Shown here: positions 37,017 to 45,575 of the stretch, in pieces
Layout: every line of letters begins with the position of its first letter
How positions within the stretch are numbered: the first letter of the stretch is position 1
DNA from: Fibrobacterota bacterium
GTDB lineage: Bacteria > Fibrobacterota > Fibrobacteria > UBA11236
Length of the DNA: 56,299 bases
Reading direction: 5' to 3'
Assembly (NCBI GenBank): GCA_028287505.1
Contig: JAQBPN010000023.1
Coordinates: 1-56,299 of the forward strand
Notes under the pieces: model-generated
Databases searched by the model: none
Told to the model about the DNA's origin: nothing
Seen by the model: only the letters and a program-made list of their open reading frames with translations
Translations under genes and position numbers: made by a program

Positions 37017-37185
37017 TGGGCGATTTTCCGGCTTTTTTTCGGAACGTATTTCAAAGGGGAAAATATCCATTTGAAAGATCCGGCGCAAATGTTTTCCGCC
37101 AGCGGTGCCGCTGGATTCGCGGATTTTCCCCGCATTTGCCCTTCTTCTTGAATTAATCGGGAGAGAAGGTCATAATCTCCTAGAA

Positions 37186-38361
37186 ATGCGCTTAACAGCT
37201 TTGACACTCCCGGTTCTGGTTTCCTTTTGCCTTTCCGCCGGCCTCCGCGCCGCCGAACCTGCCGCCGCTCCCGCGGCCGCGGCCAAAGCCGTTGCGGCCG
37301 ATACCGTGGACCAGAAGCGGATCCATTCCGAATACGGGGACGGGAATTTCGAAATCGTCGTCCAGATCCTGGAGGATTTCCGCGCCAAGCATGACCAATA
37401 TCGTCCCATCGACAGCCTGATAGTCGCCAAGTACCTGGGGGTGGTGTACGCGTCCAATCCCGATTCCCGGGAAAAGGGAAAGTACTGGCTGTACAAAATG
37501 CTGCAGATGGATCCCACCGCGGATCTGGTGGATCTGTATGTCGGGGAAGAAGTGGAAAAGACCTTCGAAAAGGTGCGTTCGGAATTCATCGTGCGCAGGA
37601 ACTACCGCGGGATCAACGACACGCGCTTGGCCAAGGCGGTCAAGGACGGGGACATCGGCAAGCAGAAGGATACCGTGGTCCTCAAGGATACGGTCCTGGT
37701 CAAGGACAACTGGATATCGCCCCTTACGGACGGTATCAAGGGCGGCTATAGCGAGGTGAAGGGCGGCATCAAGGCCGGGATCCAGAGCGGATACGTGCCT
37801 ATCGAGGAAAAGACCGCCAAGGACGATTCCCATTGGACGGGAAACATCAACGTGGGCGGAGGCCTCAAGTTCCTGGATAAGGAGCAGTGGGAGGCGGTTT
37901 CCGGAATCAGCGACCAGACGGAAATCCGCGTGGCCACGGATATCCGCCAACGGAAGTGGCCCATCAACATCGCCCTGGATTTCTCCTATGCCTTCGCTCC
38001 GGAGATCTACCAGGATCGGACCGCCAGCGGAAAGGGCCTCCAGAAGCAGACCATCGAAACCTATGAGCTGAACCTGGGCGTCCGCAAGATTTTCGATTTC
38101 CGCCTGTATTCCGTGCGGCCTTTTTTCGGGGGCGGGTTCGGCCGCATCACCACCGAATGGGATCTGGTCAGCGAGGAATCCAATGATCCCTACCGCGACG
38201 GGAAACTGGGCATCTGGTTGAACGGCGGCTGCTATTGGGAACTGGACCGGCATTTCAATCTGGGCCTCGAATACCTGTACTCCTCCGCGACCATCGAGAT
38301 GTACGGGAAGCGCAATCACGGCGGCCATCATCTGGACATGATCGTCGGCTTCCACTTCTGA
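37186..38361 (+). CDS. Exported protein with C-terminal beta-barrel-like domain
   Basis: 391 residues from the ATG at 37186. Signal peptide ending near LRAAEPA, an Ala-rich linker, a helical TPR-like region (about 40-150: KYLGVVYASNPDSREKGKYWLYKML), then a segment VKGGYSEVKGG-type linker and, from about residue 220, alternating aromatic strands ending with F (IVGFHF), typical of outer-membrane barrel proteins. The TPR-like part with a barrel suggests an outer-membrane assembly or envelope protein; no function assigned. It is followed after 31 bases by the glycosyltransferase gene, so they may be cotranscribed. Confidence 0.7.
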   Translation: MRLTALTLPVLVSFCLSAGLRAAEPAAAPAAAAKAVAADTVDQKRIHSEYGDGNFEIVVQILEDFRAKHDQYRPIDSLIVAKYLGVVYASNPDSREKGKYWLYKMLQMDPTADLVDLYVGEEVEKTFEKVRSEFIVRRNYRGINDTRLAKAVKDGDIGKQKDTVVLKDTVLVKDNWISPLTDGIKGGYSEVKGGIKAGIQSGYVPIEEKTAKDDSHWTGNINVGGGLKFLDKEQWEAVSGISDQTEIRVATDIRQRKWPINIALDFSYAFAPEIYQDRTASGKGLQKQTIETYELNLGVRKIFDFRLYSVRPFFGGGFGRITTEWDLVSEESNDPYRDGKLGIWLNGGCYWELDRHFNLGLEYLYSSATIEMYGKRNHGGHHLDMIVGFHF

Positions 38362-38392
38362 TAGGAAGCCGGCCCTTCAAGCCTCCCTCGGC

Positions 38393-40012
38393 ATGAAAAA
38401 CATCCTCCTTCTGCAACTGAACCGCTTGGGAGACCTGGTTCAGACCTTGCCTTTGCTGCGCCGGATGAGGCGGGAAAACCCGGATGCCAAAATCGTGTTG
38501 GTGGCCCTGGAAGGCTTCAGCGGCATCCTCGGAGAGTGCGGATACTTCGATACCCTTATCGCCATTCCCCAGCGCGACATGGAAGCCCTGGGGATACCGG
38601 AAAGGCAGGCGGCCTTTCCAGGACTCGCGCCATTCGATGCCCATCCGGAGTTCCGCCAATCCTACGACCTTATCGTGAACCTGACCAACGATCTGGGTTC
38701 AGCCATCCTTTGCGAAAAGGTGCAAGCGGTCCGCAAATTGGGGCGCATCCATACGTATGAAGGCGAAATGCGGCTCCTGGGCCCGTGGTCGAAATACATG
38801 TTCTCCATGGTCAACCACCGGGTGGAGAATCTCTTCAACATCGTGGACATCCAGATGGGTATCGCGGGAATGACTCCGGCTCCGGAGCCGCGGTCCATGC
38901 CCGTGGCCCGGGTCCGCAAGGAGGAAGCCGCGGCCCTGCTCGCGGCCAATGGGCGCAGGCCGGGCCGGATGCTGATCGCATTGCAGACCGCCGCCAGCGA
39001 TTTGCACAGGGCCTGGTCCCTGGAAAACTTCTCCGCGGTGGCCCAGTCCCTGCTGGCCAACGGGTACGCGGACATCGCCCTGATGGGTGACGCGAAAGAT
39101 CGCGAGCGGGCGGAAAAATTGGCAGGCATGATCGGCATGCCGATCCTCGATTTGACCGGGAAGACGACCCTGCTGCAGTTGCCGGCGGTTCTGCAGGCCT
39201 GCGATTTGTTGATCAGCAACGATACGGGCACCATCCACATTGCGGCCGCGGTGGGCACGCCAACGTTGGGGCTTTATTTTTCCACGGCCTATTATTCCGA
39301 GACGGCGCCCTACGGCGACAATCATATCGTGTTGCAAGTGGAAATCCCCTGCGCTCCCTGCCATACCATCTCGCGGTGTCCGGTGCAGATCTGCCGGGAT
39401 CATCTGAAGCATGAGGCGGTGAGCGAAACCGCCTTTTGGATGCTGGGGGCCCGCAAGGAACCTCCCGTCGCCTATCCCAACCTTTCCATGTACCGGAGCC
39501 GCTTCCTTTCCAACGGCAGCCTGGCCTATCTTCCCGTGCGCCCGGAACTCGCCACCGCCCACTTTCTGTCCGGGCTTTTGGGGCGCATGCTCTGGGAGGG
39601 CGCGCTGGGAATGGATCGGGACCCGGCCACGGAGACCCTTTGGCAACGGGTGCGCGGACTGAAGGAGTGGGAGGGAAAACGCGAGCGCATGTCCTCGGCC
39701 CTGGCGGGGTTGGGCGGTCCTTTCCGGGAAGGCCTCGATCTGGCGGAAAGACTGCGCGCGGAATTCGAATCGGAAACGCCCGGGCGGGAACGCATCATCG
39801 TGCTTCACGAAAACCTGACGCGCCTGGGCAAATCGATGGCAAGCGCCTCGCTTGCCGCGGGCCTGTGCGGCAGCTTTCTCAAATTCGAGATGATGGACAT
39901 GGACTTCGCGACCTATCCGGCCTTGGCGGAAATCCTGGAGGAAAAGTACCGGATGCTGGCGGAATGGATGGAACGTTTCGAATCCACCTTGGCCCGCTTG
40001 TCCGGAGGCTGA
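38393..40012 (+). CDS. Family 9 glycosyltransferase (heptosyltransferase-like)
   Basis: 539 residues. The N-terminal half matches ADP-heptose:LPS heptosyltransferases: ILLLQLNRLGDLVQTLPLL at the start, then LISNDTGTIHIAAAVGTPTLGLYF with the typical donor-site motif, followed by the cysteine-rich CAPCHTISRCPVQICRDHL. About 180 extra C-terminal residues (helical, no recognised domain) make it longer than the usual about 350. Likely acts at the cytoplasmic face in LPS or other surface-glycan assembly. No clear binding site precedes the ATG at 38393. No other LPS gene is adjacent, so the acceptor is unknown. Confidence 0.85.
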   Translation: MKNILLLQLNRLGDLVQTLPLLRRMRRENPDAKIVLVALEGFSGILGECGYFDTLIAIPQRDMEALGIPERQAAFPGLAPFDAHPEFRQSYDLIVNLTNDLGSAILCEKVQAVRKLGRIHTYEGEMRLLGPWSKYMFSMVNHRVENLFNIVDIQMGIAGMTPAPEPRSMPVARVRKEEAAALLAANGRRPGRMLIALQTAASDLHRAWSLENFSAVAQSLLANGYADIALMGDAKDRERAEKLAGMIGMPILDLTGKTTLLQLPAVLQACDLLISNDTGTIHIAAAVGTPTLGLYFSTAYYSETAPYGDNHIVLQVEIPCAPCHTISRCPVQICRDHLKHEAVSETAFWMLGARKEPPVAYPNLSMYRSRFLSNGSLAYLPVRPELATAHFLSGLLGRMLWEGALGMDRDPATETLWQRVRGLKEWEGKRERMSSALAGLGGPFREGLDLAERLRAEFESETPGRERIIVLHENLTRLGKSMASASLAAGLCGSFLKFEMMDMDFATYPALAEILEEKYRMLAEWMERFESTLARLSGG

Positions 40013-40088
40013 CCCGCCCCCCAGGGGCCTTTGCTATATTCCCTGGGCCAGGACCGGTGCGGAACCCCGCCCGGAAAAAATCAGACCC

Positions 40089-41204
40089 ATGCCTCGTATC
40101 CTCCACGCCGCCGATCTGCATCTGTCCGAAACGGACCGGGACTACGGTCTCGCGGTTTTTTCCGAGCTGGTGGAAACGGCCCGCCGCGAGCGCGCGGACT
40201 ACCTGCTTTTCTGCGGGGATTTGTTCAATACCTTCGTGGACGCGGAGAAGTTGCGGGCGGAATTCCGCCGCATCCTCGGCTCCCCGTCCTTCGAATTCCT
40301 CTATCTGCCCGGCAACCACGAGGACTTGCAGCGGAGCGGCGGCGAATTGTCCCGGCTGGACTGGGGTTCGGCGACCGTGTTGCACGGCAAGCCGTTCGAA
40401 TTGCTGCGCCGGGATCGCGGGGGCGTTCCCGTGGAATTCCTCTCCATTCCGCACCAGGAGCAATACGCCGGTTACGGTGACTGGCAGGTTCCCGACAAGC
40501 AGGCCCCCTGGCGCATCGCCATGGCCCATGGGGTGGTGGCCGGCATGTCCTATCGCGGCCCGGACGACGAAGGCGGAGCCACCGCCATCGATCCGGATCT
40601 CTTTCTGCGCTTCCGGGCGGACTATGCGGCCCTGGGGCACATTCACGGTCGCCGTTGCCAGACCCAGGGCGGCGCCACCTTCGCCTATCCCGGATCCACG
40701 CGCGTCTGGCGCCGCAATGAAAGCGGTCCGCGGGGAGCCCTTTTGCTGGACATTCCCGCGGGTGCGGCCTCCGCCTTGCCGGAGCCCGTTTTCATTCCGA
40801 TGACGTCCGCGGGGGAGTATCGTCATTACGCCCTGCCCCTGTCCCTCGAGGGCGAACCGCCCGATCTGGACGGGCTGGCCAAAGGCTGGGGCGGAGCGGA
40901 TTACATCGACCTGACTTTCACGGGCCTGGTCGAAGACGAAAGGGCCGTGGCCCGATTGGCGGACAGGTTACGCGCGCGTTACGCCGCCGCGGTCCGCGTC
41001 CTGGAAATCGATCGGGAGGGCGTCTCCGCCCTTCCCGGCATCGCCTCGCAACCCATCGTCAGGAAATTCCTGGAGGCCTGGAGCGCCCGCATGCCGAAGC
41101 CTTCCGCGGAAGGCGCTCTCGACGAGGCCGCCCACGCGGTCTGGATCCGGGCCCGGGAAATGGCGCTTAACTCCCTCAAGGCCAATCTGGAGCGGCTGGT
41201 TTGA
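40089..41204 (+). CDS. Metallophosphoesterase, SbcD/YhaO-like
   Basis: 371 residues of the calcineurin-like phosphoesterase superfamily, nuclease branch. Metal-binding motifs are visible: AADLHLSETD, LLFCGDLFN, YLPGNHED, AHGVVAG and ALGHIHGRR. The gene is paired with an AAA/SMC-like ATPase whose TTG start overlaps this stop by four bases, as in SbcD-SbcC and B. subtilis YhaO-YhaN pairs. Such complexes process DNA ends or hairpins. A C-terminal about 110-residue cap domain follows. No strong binding site was seen before the ATG. A role in DNA repair is inferred from the pair. Confidence 0.88.
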   Translation: MPRILHAADLHLSETDRDYGLAVFSELVETARRERADYLLFCGDLFNTFVDAEKLRAEFRRILGSPSFEFLYLPGNHEDLQRSGGELSRLDWGSATVLHGKPFELLRRDRGGVPVEFLSIPHQEQYAGYGDWQVPDKQAPWRIAMAHGVVAGMSYRGPDDEGGATAIDPDLFLRFRADYAALGHIHGRRCQTQGGATFAYPGSTRVWRRNESGPRGALLLDIPAGAASALPEPVFIPMTSAGEYRHYALPLSLEGEPPDLDGLAKGWGGADYIDLTFTGLVEDERAVARLADRLRARYAAAVRVLEIDREGVSALPGIASQPIVRKFLEAWSARMPKPSAEGALDEAAHAVWIRAREMALNSLKANLERLV

Positions 41205-43465
41205 TCAACAAACTGACTCTTACCGGATTCGGCAAGTTCCGCCAGGCCGTCTTCGACCTATCCGGGGTCACCCTGGTCTACGGGCCCAACGAGGCGGGCA
41301 AAACCACCTTTTTCGACGGGCTGTTCCAGGCCCTCTGCCGTCCCAGCGAAACCAAGAAATCCGGCAAAGTGCTCAAGGCCCGCTATGGCGCGGGCCGCGC
41401 GGCCCAAGCCGTGATCACCAACGACGTCCCCATCACCGATGAAGAGTTCATGAATCTGTACGCCATCCGCGAAGGGGATTTGCGGTTGGAACTGGACAAG
41501 GGCACGGAATGGCTGGACAAGCTGAAATCCCGTTTGTTCCACGGTGGATTGGATCCTTCCGTGCTGGCCGCGGAATTCGAAAAACGGAGCTCGGATTCCC
41601 GGACCCACACCCACAACAAGGAAATGGAAAAGGCCCGGGAGACGGCCGCCAAAGCCCGCCAGGAATTGGACGGCAAAAAACGGGAGCGGGATTCCCTGCT
41701 GGCCCGGGAAAAAAGCCTGGCGGATACGGAAGCGGAATTGGAGGAAACCCGCCGGTTACTCCGGGACGCCGCCGCCGAAGCGGCCGATCTGGAAAAGCAC
41801 GCCTCGGGCGAGGACAAAATCGCCATGCGCCAGAAGTGGAGCGCGATGCTGGCGCGCCTGGAGGATTGGGAGGCCCTGGAAACGGAGGCCAAGGTCTTCG
41901 CTCCGTACCGGGAAGATCGCCGGCCGGAGCTGAACGGTTTGATGGACGCGTCGCGCCAGGCCGCGGCGGCCATCCATTCCGAGAAGGGTAAGCGCGATCA
42001 GCAGGCGAACCTAGTATCCCAGGCCAAGGCCGAGGGCCGCTCCCTTCGGGAAGCCAGGGACGCGGCGACGCCCCGCTCGGCCGCGGCCAAGCGGTTGGCG
42101 GATGAGGCCCGCGCGGTCCTGGCGGGAAAGACTACCGCCGGCCGGCCGCCTCTCTGGAGTTCCGTCCTGGCCGTATCGCTGATGGTGTCGGGCGCGGCGG
42201 GAGGGTTCTTCGCCACCGGCGTCGCTGCCTTCGCATCCTTGATCCTCGGCCTGGCGCTTGCCGGTCTCTCCTTCTTCTCAGGCCTGCGGGCGCGGGATAC
42301 CGTTGCCCGCAATGTCGGTGCGAAAAACCTGTCCCGATGGAAGGACGAATGGAATTTGTCGGCCGTTCCGGGCGCCGGAACGGGAGCGGGGGAGATGTCC
42401 ACGGTGGAGGGGTTCCTGCAGGCCATGGAGGCTTGCGCCCGGGAACGGGAAACATTGGAGGCCAGGGAAGCGGAGGCCGCGCGGCGCCTGGAAACATTGG
42501 CGGAGACCTTGGAAAAACTCGATGTCTCCCTGGCAGGGCTTAAAGAGGCCGAGGAAGCCGCGCGACGGTCGGAACGCGAATGGCTTGCGCGCCATGGCGT
42601 GGACGGAGCGGAGGAATATGTGCTGAAGGTATCGCGGAGCCTGCAGATCCAGGCGGACCTGCCCCGCCGCCGCGGGGAACTCGAGACCCTGGCCCAAGGT
42701 TCCGATTTGGAGTCGTTCCGAAGGGAAGCGCGGCGGAAATTGCAGGGGTTGGATGAAGAGGGCATTCCGGAAAAAGGCCTCGATGACGCGGCCTTGCAGC
42801 GCATGCGAAAGCGGCGCCAGGAAATCCAGGATCGGCGGGAGGTTGCCGGACGCAGGGAGCGCGAGCTGATCGCCAAACGGGAGGGCTTGGCCGGGGAAAT
42901 CCGGGGTGCTTTCGGAAAACTGGCCGGGGAAATCGTGGCTTGCGAAGACAGGTTGGCGGCGGCGGAAGCCGACATCCATGCCAAGGAACTGGACAAGCAG
43001 GCTGCGGCGCTGGCCTTGGAGATTTTCAGGGACATCGGCGATGGCGCGGACCTGCTATTGGCGGGACTGTCCCGGGAGATGGAAGCCATGTTGGGAAATA
43101 TCCTCCCGGCGGGGCGCGCGGTTTCCCTGTTGGGCCTGGAAGACCGGCTTATCCAGGTGAAGGATGCCGGAGGCGGCACGCGTTCCCTGGACAACCTCTC
43201 CACGGGAACCAAGCATGCCATGGTGCTGGCCGCCAAGCTGGCGATGGCGCTCAAACACCGTCAAGGCCCGGGTATTCTGGTGTTGGACGAGCCTTTCCTG
43301 GCCATGGATGATGAACGGGAAACCCGGGCCTTGGAACTGCTCCGGGACTTCCATACCCGGCATGGCTGGCAAATAATCCTGATGACCAAGGAAACGGGCC
43401 TCAAGGACAAGGTGCTGAAATTGTTCGCGGCCCCCAGGCTCGTGGATCTTTCCCTTTTCGGCTGA
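41201..43465 (+). CDS. SMC-like AAA ATPase, YhaN type with central membrane hairpin
   Basis: 754 residues. Walker A GPNEAGKTT at the N-terminus, a long coiled coil, two hydrophobic segments (residues about 318-363, in the middle of the coiled-coil region), a second coiled coil, then the C-terminal half of the ATPase: LSTGTKHAMVLA signature and Walker B ILVLDEPFLAMDD. This is the layout of B. subtilis YhaN-like proteins, where the hinge of an SMC/SbcC-type molecule is replaced by membrane segments. The start is TTG, overlapping the upstream stop (TTGA), so translation is coupled to the phosphoesterase. The complex would be a membrane-anchored nuclease-ATPase. Confidence 0.87.
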   Translation: MINKLTLTGFGKFRQAVFDLSGVTLVYGPNEAGKTTFFDGLFQALCRPSETKKSGKVLKARYGAGRAAQAVITNDVPITDEEFMNLYAIREGDLRLELDKGTEWLDKLKSRLFHGGLDPSVLAAEFEKRSSDSRTHTHNKEMEKARETAAKARQELDGKKRERDSLLAREKSLADTEAELEETRRLLRDAAAEAADLEKHASGEDKIAMRQKWSAMLARLEDWEALETEAKVFAPYREDRRPELNGLMDASRQAAAAIHSEKGKRDQQANLVSQAKAEGRSLREARDAATPRSAAAKRLADEARAVLAGKTTAGRPPLWSSVLAVSLMVSGAAGGFFATGVAAFASLILGLALAGLSFFSGLRARDTVARNVGAKNLSRWKDEWNLSAVPGAGTGAGEMSTVEGFLQAMEACARERETLEAREAEAARRLETLAETLEKLDVSLAGLKEAEEAARRSEREWLARHGVDGAEEYVLKVSRSLQIQADLPRRRGELETLAQGSDLESFRREARRKLQGLDEEGIPEKGLDDAALQRMRKRRQEIQDRREVAGRRERELIAKREGLAGEIRGAFGKLAGEIVACEDRLAAAEADIHAKELDKQAAALALEIFRDIGDGADLLLAGLSREMEAMLGNILPAGRAVSLLGLEDRLIQVKDAGGGTRSLDNLSTGTKHAMVLAAKLAMALKHRQGPGILVLDEPFLAMDDERETRALELLRDFHTRHGWQIILMTKETGLKDKVLKLFAAPRLVDLSLFG

Positions 43466-43477
43466 TCCCTTCACAAT

Positions 43478-43523
43478 CCACCGACCGGTGGACGTCCAAA
43501 ATCCATCTTGACAACCCCACCGG
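43478..43523 (+). promoter_or_regulatory. Inverted repeats around a TTGACA box upstream of the beta-oxidation operon
   Basis: CCACCG-AC-CGGTGG (43478-43491) is a perfect 6-bp inverted repeat, and CCGGTGG (43485-43491) is inverted again as CCACCGG (43517-43523). A TTGACA box lies between them (43508-43513). No good -10 box follows at the right spacing, so the promoter call is weak; an operator for a fatty-acid-responsive repressor is possible. Confidence 0.35.
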
Positions 43524-43733
43524 TAGTTACCGTTTTTCCCGTAACAATGTTCCGGTCCTCAATAGCGGGCTTTCATTATCGTCGGAACCGGCCGGAAGGC
43601 ATAACCGGATGACCCGGAAACACTGTTATGTTATTATACAGGAACCATTATGGTAGTTGAATCCCGACCCGGTAACCGGCACGATGCCGGAACACCGGGA
43701 TCCTTGTCTCCATCTTCTCCAGGGAGATCCCCG

Positions 43734-45497
43734 ATGAGTGATACCTTCCGGACCTTGCCCGGGCTTCTCAAGTACGTAGAAGCGAACCACAAAAACGACA
43801 GCGCCTTGGGATACAAGAAAGCCGGCGCCTGGGTGGGGATCTCCACGGCCGAAGTGGGGGATACAGTACGCCGGCTCTGCCTGGGACTAGTGGACCTGGG
43901 CCTGAAACCGGGTGACAAGGTGGGCGTGGTGGCGGATCCCTCGCCTTTCTGGATCCTGATGGATCTGGCCATCCTGGGAGCGGGCGCCGTCTCCGTTCCC
44001 ATGTTCTCGAACATCTCCCACGACAACCTGACCTTTGAAATCGAAGATTCCGGAATGCGCTTTCTGTTCGTCGGTTCCGACCAACAGTACCAGGCCATGA
44101 AGCCTTTTTTCGGCAAGCTGGAAAAAATCATCACAATGCCGCAAGGCCTGGGCGACGGCCAATGCGTTTCCTATCAGACCTTGCTGGAGTTGGGAGCCAA
44201 ACGCCAGGCCAAGAACGCGGGAGAATACCTGCGGCTATCCGAAGGCATCAATGAGCAGGATACCGCGACCCTGATCTACACCTCCGGCAGCACCGGAGTG
44301 CCCAAAGGCGTGGAGCTCACGCATCGCAATCTGGTGTTCCAGGTGTTGGCCGCCCATAAGCGTTTTCCCCTGGATCCGGCCACGGACAAAATCGTCAGTT
44401 GCCTGCCCTTGGCGCACGTCTTCGAACGCATGGTCACGTACTATTACTTTTTCACGGGCACCAGCATCTATTTCGCCGAAGAGATCAAGAAGGTGGCGGA
44501 AAACCTCCGCGAGTTGCATCCCACCGTCGTCACCTTGGTGCCCCGCCTGTTGGAAAAGGTGCATGCCAAGATGCAGGCCAATGTGGAAATGGCCCAGGGA
44601 TTCAAGAAAATCCTGGGCACCAAAGCCTGGGACCGCGCCCATAGCAAGGTTCCCGGTTCGCCAAACACCTTCATGGACAATATCTACGATGCCCTCGTCT
44701 ACAAGAAAATGCGCGCGGCCCTGGGCGGGAATCTGCGCATCGCCATTTCCGGCAGCGCGCCTTTGGATCCTTCCCTGGCCGCGTTCCTCCTCAACATCGG
44801 CATTCCCATTTACGAAGGCTATGGCCTCACCGAGGCGTCCCCGGTGATTTCCTGCAACTTCCCCGGCCATCGTAAATTGGGAACGGTGGGCATGGCCTTT
44901 CCGGGCGTGGAGGTCAAAATAGGCGACGACGGGGAAATCCTGACGCGCGGCCCTCACGTCATGAAGGGCTACTACAACAAACCCACGGAAACGGCCGAGG
45001 TGATCGACAAACTGGGCTGGCTGCATACCGGCGATCTCGGCCACTTCGACGCCGAGAATTTCATCAAGATCACCGGCCGGAAAAAAGAACTCTTCAAGAC
45101 CGCCAACGGCAAATACGTGGCGCCGGTGCCCATCGAACAGGCCATTGCCGGGAACAAGCTCGTGGACATGGTGATGGTGGTTGCCGAAGGGAAACCGTTC
45201 ACAACCAGCCTGATCTTCCCGGACTTCGAGAACCTGAAAGCGGTCAAATCCGAGTTGGGCATGTCGGAAACGGGCAACGACGCCTTTTTGGATAGCCAGG
45301 AAGCCAAGGCATACATCCAAAAAACCCTGGATGAAGTCAATGTCAAGCTCAACCATTGGGAGCAGGTCCAGAAGTTCACGGTCATCAAGACCCCGATAAC
45401 GGTGGATTCGGGAGCCTTGACTCCCACCATGAAAATCCGCCGCCACATCGTGATGGAAAAATACCGCGCGGAAATTGATTCCATGTACCGCCCATAA
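43734..45497 (+). CDS. fadD: Long-chain acyl-CoA synthetase (AMP-forming)
   Basis: Activates fatty acids to acyl-CoA with ATP. 587 residues from the ATG at 43734, chosen for AGGGAG seven bases upstream; the open frame starts at 43650 without a binding site. Motifs: the AMP-binding P-loop TLIYTSGSTGVPKGVELTH, YEGYGLTEASPVI, the TGDLG motif (LHTGDLGHF), and GRKKELFKTANGKYVAP near the C-terminus. The sequence resembles the FAA1/long-chain group (YxxF-type eukaryote-like ligases) more than E. coli FadD. First gene of a three-gene beta-oxidation operon. It would feed the dehydrogenase/hydratase and thiolase downstream. Confidence 0.92.
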   Translation: MSDTFRTLPGLLKYVEANHKNDSALGYKKAGAWVGISTAEVGDTVRRLCLGLVDLGLKPGDKVGVVADPSPFWILMDLAILGAGAVSVPMFSNISHDNLTFEIEDSGMRFLFVGSDQQYQAMKPFFGKLEKIITMPQGLGDGQCVSYQTLLELGAKRQAKNAGEYLRLSEGINEQDTATLIYTSGSTGVPKGVELTHRNLVFQVLAAHKRFPLDPATDKIVSCLPLAHVFERMVTYYYFFTGTSIYFAEEIKKVAENLRELHPTVVTLVPRLLEKVHAKMQANVEMAQGFKKILGTKAWDRAHSKVPGSPNTFMDNIYDALVYKKMRAALGGNLRIAISGSAPLDPSLAAFLLNIGIPIYEGYGLTEASPVISCNFPGHRKLGTVGMAFPGVEVKIGDDGEILTRGPHVMKGYYNKPTETAEVIDKLGWLHTGDLGHFDAENFIKITGRKKELFKTANGKYVAPVPIEQAIAGNKLVDMVMVVAEGKPFTTSLIFPDFENLKAVKSELGMSETGNDAFLDSQEAKAYIQKTLDEVNVKLNHWEQVQKFTVIKTPITVDSGALTPTMKIRRHIVMEKYRAEIDSMYRP

Positions 45498-45575
45498 GTA
45501 CAATATTGGAATGAAGGATGGCCGGGGAGCGGTCGTCCGGAAACATACCGCCCTGATCCCCCGGAGGAAGCTCAT

